A program made the translations under genes and the position numbers. Shown here in pieces: positions 10,401 through 23,142 of a stretch of DNA of 64,000 nt. A model generated the notes under the pieces. That model saw nothing but the letters and a program-made list of their open reading frames with translations. It did not search any database and was not told the origin of the DNA. Positions within the stretch are counted from its first letter, which is position 1. Every line of letters starts with the position of its first letter. The stretch covers positions 7,130,001 to 7,194,000 of the forward strand of contig JANCRA010000012.1 of the NCBI GenBank assembly GCA_024362935.1. Direction: 5' to 3'. The DNA comes from Setophaga petechia. Lineage: Eukaryota; Chordata; Aves; Passeriformes; Parulidae.

Positions 10401-12406
10401 TGCAGCAGGTCTGTCAGACGCCCCTGTGGCTGACAAGCTGTCTGCAGTCTTTGGGCTGGCTTAGGAGTTCATGGGTCCAGGGGCCTGTGAGAGCATGCCA
10501 GAGCTATGATGGTGGTTCCAGTTCAGCCAGATGTGCAGCTGCTGCACACATTGGCATAGCTGAGCTCACACCCATCTGGTTATGTTGGGTGTAGCAATTT
10601 TTGGGCACAGGTTTGACTTGTGGTTTCACTGGGCCCTCAATTCCCTTGTGGGTCAGGTGAGACTGATACGAAGACCCTGGGGATATGACTGCTCTGAAAA
10701 CTGGAGCAGGAAACAACTGAATGTGGAGCAGAAACCTCTTTAAACCTGTGTGCAAGCACCTTTTCAATATTTAGCAGTGTAGGCAACTCTATCAGTAATG
10801 CTCATGCATGGAGGATGAGTAAGGGAAGGATCAAATGTCAAGACACAAGATCAATGCTCTCATCCCTTCTCCCTCTCTTTCTTAAGCCTTCAGGGTTTTG
10901 AGAGTCAGTTGATGAGGACAAGCTCTCTATGTCTGAGTACCTGAGATAACAACACAGCTTGCCTGCTCACCTCAGTATTGCCCAAGTTACAAGGTTTGGG
11001 CAACTCTCTCTTTTGGCTTCCTTTGACCTACTGACTCACATTTCCAAAAATATCTATGGAAACTATTTAGGAAATGTAGGAGGGTTAGAAGAGCTGAAGA
11101 TACTCAGATCAGTTCTAATGACAGTCTTTGGCAATCTTCCATGTTACAGTTTTTCTGTCCTGGTTTCTGTGGGAATTATGATGTTTTTAGGTAATACAGT
11201 AGTCCTGAGTACTCTGATGTCTACTTTGCCATTAAAGAAACAAGCATGGTAGCACTGTCTTTTCTGAAGAAAAGGGTTTTTTTTATTGTCTGCTCCTTTT
11301 TCAAGACTAGTTGTACAAAAGATAGCATAAATCAAAGTACAGAACAAGTTGACAAGGAGTTCAGTTCTTCAAAGATTTTTTCACAGTGGTTGTCCACTTG
11401 AAACAAAGAACACCTGAGACCTAATTAAATTCAGTTTTGCCACTTTGTGTTTCTGTGACAAGTGACAGTATTATTTTTCCCTCCCCCAACGGAGCTCTTT
11501 TTCCAGTGTTGAAAAACACTGAGCTATTAATAGAAGTAATGCAGTTTTCCAAAAGGGGCCAAATGTAATCTTTACAAAAAATTTTGAAATCTGTTGAGAT
11601 TTTCCTAATGCTTTTTTAAAAAATTCTTGTCTTTGCTTGAGGATGAATTGCAATATGTTGATCTTGTTGGAATGAAAGCAGCATTATCAAAGGTACAGCT
11701 TGGCTTTTATGGTCAGATCTCTATCTGGTACCAGGATCATCCTCTGTATCTCTTCAAATGCTTCAGATGTAGGTTGCAGCCATGACTGGTTGATAAGCAG
11801 GAGGGGTGTTGACTGGAAATGTCCATCTCACCCCACTGATTAAAGAGGGGACAGAAATTACTGGCTTGGGCTGAGTGTATTTGCTATTAGGTGGCTGAAA
11901 CTCAGTGGGACGAACCCACCCTGAACGTGTGTGCCGGAACAGAAGGGTTTGTTTTCTTTTGGAGTGATGATTGTACTTATTTCTGTTACAGCAAACTACC
12001 TGTAGTAACAGGCTTAGCAGACCAGATAGAAAAGATGGGGGAGGCTGTAATTTGCAAAGAGGAAAATGTTTTGCTGTGAATAATGTTAGGATATACTTTA
12101 AATATTGTCAAGGGTTTGAGTGAATGAAGGGAGAAAGTATGCTTTTATGGGGATTTGGCATTCAACAAAGAAAGAAAATTTTAAAATACTTCAGAAAGAT
12201 GATCTTCACACTTGAAAAAAAACACTTGTACAGAAAAGTAGGATTTGCTGGAGAGAAAGGAAAACTGTTGGACTTTGTTTCAACAAGTCGTTAATGCTGC
12301 TAAGCCGTAACCACCTTCATATTTATTCTAGTGTTTTCCCTTGCCAAGCACAAAAAAAGCAAATAAATGGAACAGCAAACCTGTAATAAATCTTCAGGGG
12401 ACCACA
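4427..12406. other. Intronic stretch without recognised genes or repeats
   Basis: Ordinary intronic sequence with short ORFs only. The longest (for example 9638-10075 on the minus strand, 145 codons) show no domain and no splice-flanked coding character. Minor A/T homopolymers occur, for example near 5511-5520. I found no transposon termini, tandem array or RNA gene that I can support. Confidence 0.5.
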
Positions 12407-12435
12407 TGATAAACATAGACATGTTATGTTTATCA
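12407..12435. repeat. 11-bp inverted repeat with a 7-nt loop
   Basis: TGATAAACATA at 12407-12417 is exactly complementary to TATGTTTATCA at 12425-12435. Each arm contains a forkhead-like ATAAACA or TGTTTAT core in opposite orientations. It may be a chance AT-rich palindrome or a paired forkhead site; no other evidence is available. Confidence 0.6.
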
Positions 12436-15400
12436 CATACAAAAGAAAAGTAATCTGTTTTCAACACCATTACCTGACACGTGATAGATGCTACATTCCA
12501 TTAGGTGTCCTGCACTTTTGGAAATTATGCATATGGTCAAAATATTTCAGTGATTTTTGAAGGAGGCAAAAGAAAAATCCCCTGTTAACAACTGCTGTCA
12601 ACATGGCATCTCCTGCTGTGAAGTCTGTGGGTTTGGCCCAGTTTTAGGAAGAAGCAAAAGGTTCTGGACCCCACCAAAAGGGGCAAAGCAAGGACTATGC
12701 TACTAGATTTGAGTTTCCAAGATGTGATGGCCAGCACCCAGCAGTCTGTCTTTGCTGTTAGATCCCAAGAGACTGTTAGGTTTGGAAGCTAAGGTACTCA
12801 AGGTGGATGCATGCCAGCGGGGCACTCATCATGGACACAAAGATCTGCTGGGTTGGTTGGGTTTGCTCTTTTCTTTCACTAGCCACAGATCAGACTCCTT
12901 GATCCTATTCAAAACTGATGTTAGCAAGTCACTGAGCTCATTGCATTGAATTCTTGTCACAGCACTTCTGCACTTCCAGGAACCAGCTCAGCCTCTCATT
13001 TATTTTTGTGCTTGCAGTGTTCGTGCTGGCTCTGTTTCTAAAGGAGACCCTTGAACATCCAAGCTGTGATTTTTAGTTTTAAAATTGATTTGGCTGTGTG
13101 CATTTAGATTAAATCATGTAAAAGCTGTCCCACACCAGTGTGTTTCTTGTTTTAGCAGACTTCAGACACTGCAGGCACCATTCAGTGGGGACTAGGGAGA
13201 GGCATTTGGCACCTTTCATGCCTTAGGTCTAGTAAGAGGACTTGGATCTAACCAGCAAGTGCTAGAGCATTTCACTTGTAGGTGCCTGTTCCCTGCAGCC
13301 CGATTCTGTTTTAGGCAGTTAAGTGTCCTATAAAGTGGGAATACTTGAAATACCATCCCACTGCAGCCTGGACACTTCACTCAGCACAGCCATCAGGACA
13401 CTCAGCGAGGGCAGAGATGGGCTGGGCTCCAGCCCTTGATCTGAGAGCTCTCACTGTGCTGTACATTAAAGAGGAGCCCAAGAAGGTTCACAAGCTGCTG
13501 TGGGACTCACATTTCCCATCTCTTTGGTGAGTGCCATCAGACACAGGATCACACTCATTCTTGCAGGAGAGGAGGTTTCTGGCTCATGTGCATGGGCACC
13601 TCTGCTTCAGCAGCAGTGTGGGTGCTCTCACTTTTACCTTTGGCTGCTGGATGCTGTTTAGGCCATAACAAAAAAGGGATCAAAAGCCATTCAGCCTATG
13701 TCAGGACTAGGTCACTTCTGGTTGTAACCAGGAACTGAATTCTTCTCACCTGGGAACTTGAAGGTAAAATAAACAAGAACCCTGGGAATTTTCATGGAGT
13801 ATTTTCCTGTTGATCAGAGATGATTTGCTTGCCTCCTGTCTTTAACTATTGGTTAATATATTCTGATTTTATGTGGAGCAGCCCCCTGATGGGCTAAAGA
13901 GTCGATTATGGAAGAATTCATGGGCTCAGACTTAAATTACACTGCTAAATATTCAGAGTCCAACCCATCCTTGTCTGCTGTTTAATCCTCTTTCTCCCTG
14001 CACTTTGCCATGATGATAGACTTGCTGGCAATTATGGACGTGTTGCTGCTCATCCCCTGGGAACGGTGGCTTTTCCTGCAGTGTGCTCTGGTGCTGCAGG
14101 CAGCCACTGCTGCCCCACACGTGCCAAAGGTCCCTTGGCAGCCCTGTCTGGGCTCAGCTGTCCCGTTGGTGACTCAGTTTCCCTTCTCACGGGGTGCATT
14201 TCTGGTGTTGGCCTCCTCTTACTGACACAGAGGAATTTGGTGATGTGTGCTCTGCACGACGAGCTCTCCATCTGGCAGGTAATTGCCTGCTAGTTTAAAT
14301 CCCATCTTAACTTCAGTTTCTCAAGCTCATGAACCTGCTGGTGCCTTCTGGTTAGTTTTGCAGGGTGTTTGCAAAAGGGTTTGGTACAAGTTATAGTGAT
14401 GTGGGTAAATTTCTCTGCTGGTCTGATTGATATGTAAGACTAACTTTTAGGTTAAATTAGGTTAAGACTAACTTTTAGGTAAGATTAACTTTTAGGTCCT
14501 ACTTACCAAGCTACCTGACATTGTTCTGCATTGAGTTTGGCAGAATGACACCTGGGTTTGTAGACCAAGCTGCTGACAGCAGAAACTGGTTGATTGCACT
14601 GGTTATGCAGAATGGGAGCCCTGGGTATGTCCTGGGACCTGGTAGATGCTGAGAGCTTGTTACACAAAACATGCTGGTGTTCCTCTTTCCCTCTTCCATA
14701 TATTTTTCTCCTTTCTGCCTTTGCACTCACTGGATCTGTTTGCCCTATCCTCTTGTGCAGCAAGGTGCTGCATCTCTGGAGCTTGCTTGCTGCAAGTTTG
14801 TACAGGGCCAAGCACAGCAGAGACCTTGCTGGGCTGCTTTTGTAATACCTGCTGTAAATAATGGGCATAACCAGCAGGCATGGAGTGAGTGACTGCCCTG
14901 TGAGATAACAGCAATGCTGGGATGTCCTGGGCCCATGGTGTGTGGCAGGCCCTGGGAGCTGGCTGGCAGCTGCTCACCAGGCACGGGGCCTGCTTGGTGT
15001 GGCAGCTTCTGTTGTCACTGCCTTCCCTCTTGCATTTGGGGAGGCAGGGCAGATTTCTCATCCACTCTGCACCTCTTCTGACCACTGTGCTGTCCCTCAA
15101 GAGGATATGTTGGTGCAGGGAGAGGGTCCATCCCTTCCTGGGATGCCCCTGGAGATGTTGCTGGTGAGCCAGTGCATTGCCCATGCAGCCCTTGCCCTTC
15201 CCCTGGCAGTTCTGGGGTTGAGCCTTCAGCAGTGATGGCTGCTGCTTGCAGCTTCCAGAGGTTTCGCAGACACAAACCTCTGCCCCTGTGCCTGTGCAGA
15301 GCCCAGGGAGTTACAGCATAGGTGCTGCTGACAGCCCTACAGAGGTCACCAGCACAAGCAGTCCCAGGACATCTGTGTCCAGCTCCATCTGTGTCCAGCT

Positions 15401-16885
15401 CCAGGCTGCAGGGCATGCTGCACACTGAGTGTCACTTCTTGTTGTCTTTGCAGTCTGTGGGAGCAACACCAGTGTGGCCCAGTCTGGGTGTTGATGTTGA
15501 CTGAATTTTTTTCCTATCCCTTGTGAAAGGTGCAGTTGCCTTTATTGACTTGTGCTTTTGTGCCTCAGCTACCCTATGGCTCAGCTAATGACACTGTCTG
15601 GGACTTTATTCAGCTTTAAGAAGCTTTAAACTAAGAAATTCCTATTTAGTACTAACAGCATTGATGGACATGACTGATTAATGGCAATAAACTCAGGTGA
15701 GAACTGAGAGACAAGGACATTTTTTGTGTTCTGTGCAGTGAACATGCTTGTTTTGTATGACTGAATTTTACAAACTTTTTGTACGATCTACTTTTAAAAT
15801 GCGTCCTTTGCCAAGTGGTGGGGATTTCTTAAGCTGAGATGACTGATTCACTCCTTTATCTCAGCCAACCTGCATCAGACTGTGCTAAAGCTGAGATGCT
15901 GAAATGATCAGATAAAATTCTTCACACCACTTCTGGCAGTTAAGTATCCGTCCATCCTTTTTTTTTCCCCTGGGGCAAGTCCTGCAGGAGAGTTTCTCCT
16001 GCTCTGAGGTTGTGTCAGTGACTCCGTGAGTTTTGGCTCTGTTTCTTTGATCAGTCTGTAGCTGTTAAAAGATTCCATTGCTCTTTTCAAGGCCTGAGGG
16101 GAAAGTGAAGTCACAACTCTGATGGCCAGTTTGAAAGCTTTCTCAGACTGGAAAGCATCCCATGGAGCAAACAACTTTACTCACACTCAGGCATCCCATA
16201 CTGATCATACAGGATGGCTTAGTGCTGCATAAAATTTGGATATTGTGCATTTTCAGGTATTTCAATGAAATTATATAAGTGATTAATGATAAGGAAACCC
16301 TAATTAAATTTTTCTCCTCTGATGAAACGGAATTTTAGAGAAATCAGGTTGAGATTTCAGCAGTTGTGAAATTCCCAGTGTTGTTCTTTGCACTGTAGAG
16401 CCTTTGTGTTTACTGCTGTAGTCATGTTACATGACATTGCCTAATACCCAGCAAGGCGTATTCTTGGCTCATTCAGCAGGTAAGATTCCCTGAGGGTCAC
16501 TGAATCTGTCCCTGCACTCAACAGAGTGCTCAATCTGATGGTTTCACAGCCATGAATTTGCATTTCCAGTGCTTTTTACTTTTTGCCATGCTTTTCCCTT
16601 TTATTCTACCATGATTATCAAAACCAAGGCTCTGACTAGTATTGTGACCTGTGTCATCCCTTGATCCCTTCCTGCATCTCACTTGTTAGGTGGTGGTCTG
16701 TGCTGGGGATGGGTTTTCCCTCTCGAGCCCTGGCTCCATCTCCTGATGCAGAGGGAGGGGCCCGTGGGTGTAGGCACCCTGCAGAGGTGGGCAGGTCATG
16801 GGGTGGGTGTTGAGCTTGCAGCTGAGAGCTGGTCCATTAGAACCATGAGAAGGTGATCCATTAGAACTTGGGATAATATAATCCC
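12436..16885. other. Intronic stretch, mostly featureless
   Basis: Apart from a small triplicated motif near 14435-14497, nothing is recognised. ORFs on both strands between 14500 and 15500 overlap each other in many frames (up to 174 codons), which reflects moderately GC-rich sequence with few stops rather than a gene. None shows conserved domain content. Confidence 0.5.
14435..14497. repeat. Triplicated 17-18-bp motif (TAAGACTAACTTTTAGGT)
   Basis: Identical 18-base copies start at 14435 and 14463, and a third copy with one substitution lies at 14481-14497. Ten bases separate the first two; the third follows directly. Replication slippage is the simplest origin. Confidence 0.75.
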
Positions 16886-16927
16886 TGTTGGATTATTAAC
16901 TAAATCCCTTTAGTTAATAATCCAACA
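16886..16927. repeat. Perfect 19-bp inverted repeat with a 4-nt loop
   Basis: The arms 16886-16904 and 16909-16927 are exact reverse complements, separated by TCCC. The arm core reads GGATTATTAAC. Transcribed through, the 42 bases would form an uninterrupted hairpin; in DNA it could extrude as a cruciform. It is shorter than a typical pre-miRNA and has no obvious flanking lower stem. A small palindromic transposon remnant is an alternative, but no flanking target duplication is obvious. Confidence 0.85.
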
Positions 16928-17538
16928 CTTAGAAAGCACCATCGTTTCTCTTCCTTATTAGACATTTTGATTAGTTTATTTTCTATTTCTGTTCTTAGGT
17001 ATTTTGTAGCATTTCATTTTCTCTGTGATTATTTATGAGTCACAAAATCTCTTGGAACAGGTTATCTTCCATGTGGTGGCATTTCAGCACCTCTTGCATT
17101 TCCTTTAGCTGGATCATGTGTTGCTGCTTGTTTGGAGGAAATGCTGCTGCTTCTCTGAAGAAATCAATATATTTTTACCTGGCTGTGATGTGCCAGGGTC
17201 ACACTGCCCTCTCTTTGGAGATGGGCCCTCCATCAACTTATACAGTTCTTAAGGTGCTTGTCAAATACTGGGATGGAAAATTATTCCATTTTCTGAAATT
17301 ACACTATTTGGCTGACTTAATTTTCTTTCCTGCCACCTCTGTCCATGTATTTGAGTTCGTTCAGACACAGGGAAGCATCAGACCAGCAGAAAAAATGCAG
17401 TGATGTGTGGGGCTTCCACCACAGGGGTTTAATAAGTGAGACGGGTTTATTACATGAAGTACATGAAGTGAACATGCTGTTGTACAAGGCACTGCAAATA
17501 TCTCATCTCTCTCCAGTTCTGATTGTTTCCAGTCAAGA

Positions 17539-17597
17539 AAAGTTAATACATATTGTAAAGTTAATATATATTGTAAAAGTTTATATAAATTGTAAAA
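17539..17597. repeat. Three diverged AT-rich copies of a motif of about 19 bp
   Basis: AAGTTAATAYATATTGTA-like segments recur three times in tandem, with the third copy most diverged. This is low-complexity AT-rich tandem duplication. Confidence 0.6.
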
Positions 17598-18605
17598 TTG
17601 GGGAACAGAGAGAATTTGTTTTACCAGAGGTATCATTTATGGTGGAAGATTGCATCCTTCTAATTGCAAAATAAAAACCAAAGAAAAGTATGACTGCTAC
17701 CTACACCCCTGAAGTACAGCAGCAGGGCAGTTTAAAGAAAAAAAATGTGTAAGTGAATGTAATAAATTTAGGTGGGATGTTAGAAGGCAGTTTGAAGCCT
17801 TCAGGGAAGCAAATTTCTGGGATAACTCCTCTGTGAAAGGATCCAAAGAAGTGTAGCTGGGTTTAAGATAAAGTTTGATAAATTGATAAGCTTCATAGTT
17901 TTAAGTAATATTATGTATATACAACACACTTCCTTGAGAACCTTCCTTAAGCAGAAAATTGAACTTGCTGGTGGAAAAATTATTTCCTGTTCTCTTTTTG
18001 CTGCAGAAATTAAACATACATATTAATAAATAGTGAGAGCAATTAGCTCTTTGAACTGCCTGAGCTTGTGTAATTTGCTGTGTGTTGGTAACAGCATTGC
18101 TATCTCCTCCTAAGCTTGGTATCAAAATAAGGTATAAAATCCACAAGGTAACATGCTTCAGAATAATGAATGGGGCTGGAAGTTATTCACAAATGTCACA
18201 GGATGCAAGTGGCAGCAAAGATGAACCAATCTTGCTTCTGCTGCTGCAGCCTTTTGCTTCCCATCCCCTGTATGACCTTGTGCTGGGCTGTTTTCATGCA
18301 CCAAGTTTCTAAAAAGCCAATCTGCCACTAAAAACCCCAACAAAACAAGCTTCTGGCTTAGCATGAGGAAACAGCTGAGTTCATTCAATGAGTAGAAGAT
18401 AATGCAAGGGAGGATGAGTGTTGAGAAAAAGCCAAACTAGCAATAAAGAACGGACCAAAAAGTTCTTGGTTGGTGTGGAGAAACAGTTCAGTGCAGTATG
18501 AAATGAGTTCCAGTGTGGAGGTGGAGAGGAGCTGTGGTAGTCAGCCCTTCCTTTAGCTTAGGGCTGCTTTGTATTTGCAACCAAAGCAAAATTAATTTTT
18601 CTTGG

Positions 18606-18620
18606 TTTTTTTTTTTTTTT
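18606..18620. repeat. Poly-T tract of 15
   Basis: An uninterrupted run of T is followed directly by CAG, so it resembles a strong splice acceptor. No open coding sequence of the expected CELSR1 exon 2 follows, so it is reported only as a homopolymer. It could also be the A-tail of a minus-strand retroposon, though no element body is recognised. Confidence 0.6.
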
Positions 18621-20977
18621 CAGTAGTATTTCTGTTGCCTTATGCTGGAGCAGTTCAGCACATGGTTGGACAGACATAGGGATGGTTTTAAAGAGGAGGT
18701 ATTAATTAGATGGATTTAGGCTCTGCCCTTGGCTTGGTTGTTTCTCGGCTGCTTTTTCTTGAAGGAGATATTATATAATTCTGCCCATGCTTGCATTGTA
18801 TCCCTCTGAAAGGTCAAAAGTTTCTAGAAAGTCCTTTTAAGTTAGGAAGATGTTGTACTGTCCCTCCCTCAGGCCTGTGTGACCACATGGACTCATATCA
18901 AGGGAAGTATTTGTTCCAGTGCCCTGTGTGCAATACTCAGCACCTAATCTATGCAGGCAAGAGTGTCAGCACTCACCACTTTCTTCTGTGGATACAAAGC
19001 TCACAGCTTTCATCTGTGTGAACTTCTGCCATCTAGAAATTCTACAGCTTGAACCTACCAGAGATGTTATGATACAAAATGCAGCTGCATTTTACTAACA
19101 TCAAAACTCAATTAACATGGCTAAAAATACCTGTCTTGAGAACACACAGAGTGCATGAAAAAATAGTAATGAATGGATGCAAAAATAAAAACTGAATATC
19201 TTTTCCCTGTAGTTTGCTGCCTTTCTAAGTTTGTTAATTTAAAAGATTAACAAATTTCAGTTTAAAAAGGCAACAAATTCTCTGATAATAAGAGTTTGGC
19301 ATTGAGAAAGTCTACATATTCATGAGCTCTAGCTCCATCCTTTGAATTATCTAGGCACTACTGTAACTGATAAGTGAATGCTGATAACCCTGTTAATATT
19401 TCAAGGGCTCTGCAGCTATAGGGGAACACTCAGTAACTATCACATTCCTTTGCACTGCAGGACAGGTTTTTTATTTGCTATCTTAATGGTATTACATACA
19501 TACAGGGTTTTTTTCTAACTCAGTTCACCTTGTCTCGCAGCAGCTCCTTGGCACACAGCCTCATGAGCTCTCTGAAATGCTTTTTGCAGCAGCTAGGCTC
19601 ATTGCCTGCTCTGGTGTGCCAGGGATTTGGATTGCAAATTCATGATCCAAACAATGAAGGGGAATAGAAAGGGCTGGTCTCTGGCCTCTCTCACACTTTA
19701 GGAAACTTTGCTGGATTCACAGGATTGTTCTGGTAACTCTGGTTACACTTCCAAAAAAGAAAAAAAAAGCCTCTCTATCTTTGCAAAGATGGGTGCAGCC
19801 CCACCAGTTGGAGAGAGGTGGCTCTGGGGAGGCTGCTGGGATTTCAGGCTACCTTGAGTTTTGTCCACACTTGTTCTCTTTTTCTCCCCTGCTTTGTTTC
19901 CTCCGAGCCATGCATAGGTCTGGAAGCCCATGAGTTTAGAAAACTCATGAGAGAGTGGAATAAAAAATGGATGGAGGCAAGTGGTGTATGCAGGATGTAT
20001 CCACACGTGTTCCTTCACTGCTTGTTGGCTGCACACGAGGGCCCTGCAATCTGAGCAGCAGCTTCCAGTAATTGATTTCATGAGCCAGTATCAACTGGGT
20101 AGGATTTGGCCTGTGCTGGCTTGTGTTCCTTGAGGAGCAGAGAGAGGAGTCGAACTGAACAGGGTGACTCATGAGAGTCGGGTTCCTGCAATGGTTTGTG
20201 TGAGAATGCTCAGAGTTGGGAAATGGGCTGTCATGGTGGTTAAATCATTACCTCCCTTTGGTTTGCTGCTCTTTGGAGCCACTGGAGAAGCCCATGAAGT
20301 GCCTGTCAGCCACAGCCAGGGGGAAAAGTCTGTGTGTGCCTGACACCTGACTGCCCAGAGGCTCTGGACAAGGACAACCACATTGCTGCAGGGCAACTGC
20401 TGAGACTAAACCCGTGTGCTTGCACCTGGGCTTCCCTTTCTGCTGTCCCTGTCATTAAAAATGACCAAAATTGTTCAAAACACTCACTTCTGTGGAAACC
20501 TCTACGGAGGACTTTGCACAATAAGCAGTGCTGGGCTAAGCAGCCTGCAATTATTCAGTGTTTTGGTTTAAGTGTGGTAACTACTTCCCTGAAGCCAGGT
20601 TTGTGCAGTGCAATGAGGAAAGGTGCTGCTTTGCTGTCTCATGAACTGTGTTTTGATTTGACACCATTCTCCCTCTTCTCTTGGGCGTTTGTATGTTAAA
20701 GATGTTCACCACACGCTGGAATCTCCACCTCTCTTGTGGCAAAAAAATCACAGGTTTTGTCCTAATGGGCTGGGAGGACCCAGGTAGAGGCAGGGAGCAG
20801 GGGGCCAGATGCACACCGGGATTACTCTCCCTCACCCCGGGGTTGGTCAGAAGAAATCCAGCCAGGGATGCTTTTCTCCTGCATGAGAAAAAAACCTCCT
20901 GAAAGGGGGATCTGGAAGGTAGAGCCAGCTGTGAAGCTCTGGGAGGAGGAGAACCTTGTTTGATCTGCAGATGAGAG

Positions 20978-21072
20978 CTCCTGTGGGCGCAGAGCCGGGT
21001 GGCGGCCGGGAGCAGCCGTGGGAGCCGCGGGATGGTGGCCGTGGGCGGGCAGGAGCCCCAGGGCTGCCTCGC
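20978..21072. other. Short CpG-dense patch in intron 1
   Basis: Around ten CpG dinucleotides fall within about 95 bases in a background with very few. It is too short for a standard CpG island call. It could mark a GC-rich regulatory element or a recent GC-biased conversion tract. Confidence 0.5.
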
Positions 21073-23114
21073 ACTGATCTCTGCAGACAGGAGCAGCCTC
21101 GTGAAAGCGTGGTCTTGAATATAATATGCACAAAACAAGCCTCTGGGAAAAGCTGCTGCTTGCTGGAGACATTTTTTGGGTGTATCCTGCTCTGTAAGTT
21201 ACAATTTCTGTGAGATACAATACACACCCTCTTTGGGTGAGTTTGTTAGTCAAAAAGTGCACTGACTTCCTTCTGTTTCAGGGGAAGCAAGGCTGCAGGA
21301 GAGGCAGGTAAACAGTGTAAGGGGATCTCCTGGCATGGCTCATTTTAGAGCCAGGAAGCCACTGGGATGGGGGCTTGGCTGGGCTGCCCGGTCAGTTCCA
21401 GGATAGAGGTAACTAAGATATATCCTCCAATTAACCTGAGTGTCCCTTTTATTGATGTGTGAGATCAGTGAGCCCAACTGCCATACAGACAGCAGAGTCT
21501 GGATGATTTTAACCACTGCTTTGCATGTTTAAGTAATTTAGAGATCTGCCCTGTTAATGTTTACAGAGGCTCATTAAGCAGGACAGGTATGCTTCCCTGC
21601 CCTGCAGGTTGAATGGCTGAGGCTGGCTGGGCTGGAACGGTTCCCTTGGCTTTGTCCATCCTGGTGTGGCCAGATCTGTCCCTGCAAGTGAGCCAGCTCA
21701 GCAGGGTGCTGCTGCACCTGCCAAAAATTGCACCAGGTCCAGGGCTAACACTGCTGTGTTATGTGGCAGGGCTATATATGAATGTATGTCTGTCTGTGGT
21801 GCCCTGTTTTATTTAGAGCCACAAGCATCACCTCTCAGACCTGCTAAATGCTGTGAGACCAAAGGGATGGCCAAGCCAATATCCCCACTCTTGCTCTGGC
21901 AAGGAACATACACTAAGGAAAGTGTAGGAGCAACAGGACAAGTACAGACTGATCCTTCCCTCCTTGCACTGCTCCAGCCCACAGCAGGCACAGGTTTGAG
22001 GGCTTTTGGGGCCACAGGGTTCCCCTAATCATGGCATTGACTCACTGTGGGGCAAGTCAGTGCCACAGCCCATGGCCCATGGCCCCCTCATCTCTCAGTT
22101 TCTTTAATCCCTATGAGGTTTCTGCTTTTCCTAGTGCCTGATCACAGTCCCCACCATTCAGATCTACTCACTTGCAGAAATGGTTTTCTGTTAAAACATG
22201 TTGCCTGATCATATCACTGAGTGATCTTTTCTTTTTGTATTGTGAGGGACAGGGATGTTTTTTATTTTTTGTTTCCCTTCTTGTTGTGATTTTGTATTTC
22301 CTTGTCATGCTTCATCTTAGCCATTGTCTTTCCATCCTATGAAGAGTGCTTCTAGTTTTGTAATATACTGTGAAGATGATTTCTCCAGATGTGCCTGACT
22401 TGCCCAGGGGGGTGCAAATGAAATCATCCCAATGTATATGGGGTGTGCATTTATGGCCAAACTATTTCCAGGGAAAAGGCAAATTGCTGAGGTGATAATT
22501 GTCTGCAGCGTTCTCAGATGCTTTGAGCTTTGTATTTTTTCTGCAAAAATTGTTCTGTGTTCACATCATTTTAGAAAACTTCATTACAGAACTTTGGATA
22601 TAGAAACATTGTTTTCCCCAGATAGCTGCTTCTGGTGGCTGCTGTTTGAAGAGCTGCAGGGTACCCCATACAGTTTTTTGTTATTCTCTTTGCTCATGTC
22701 TCTAGCTGGGCTGCTTTGGATACTGAGGTGTTTTAATGCCCATTTCAATACACAAATAGTAGCTGTATTGCCTTCCCACTCATGTCAGAGCAAAGCTTAG
22801 TCATATATTTCAGAGAAGAATAAAGAGCCAGGTGTAGCAAATATATTTTTACTTTTTTATTTGTATTTGTTGGTAGCATTTTAGCCTACAGAGCTGAGTT
22901 GAGCAGTGTGTGCTGCAGCTGATAGAGGGTAGCTGTGACCTGGGCTGGGCATCATGTCAGAACTGAGATGTTCATCCCTGTTGGGCTCTTGTTTGCATTT
23001 GGGCCCAGCTCCAGGTAATTGCTGGTAGTGGAAACAACCAGGAGAGGCTGGGAGATACCCACCCCCTTAAGGTGTACTCTGCACACCTAAGCCAGAGTTA
23101 GATAGCACACCTGC

Positions 23115-23142
23115 CCAGCTGATCCCTGCCAGCTGATCCCTG
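23115..23142. repeat. 14-bp perfect tandem duplication (CCAGCTGATCCCTG)
   Basis: Two exact adjacent copies, each with a CAGCTG E-box. A simple slippage event; any effect is speculative. Confidence 0.75.

Noticed and set aside
18606..18623. Poly-T followed by CAG as a splice acceptor
   Set aside because: No coding sequence matching cadherin repeat 9 follows, and T-tracts before CAG are common in introns.
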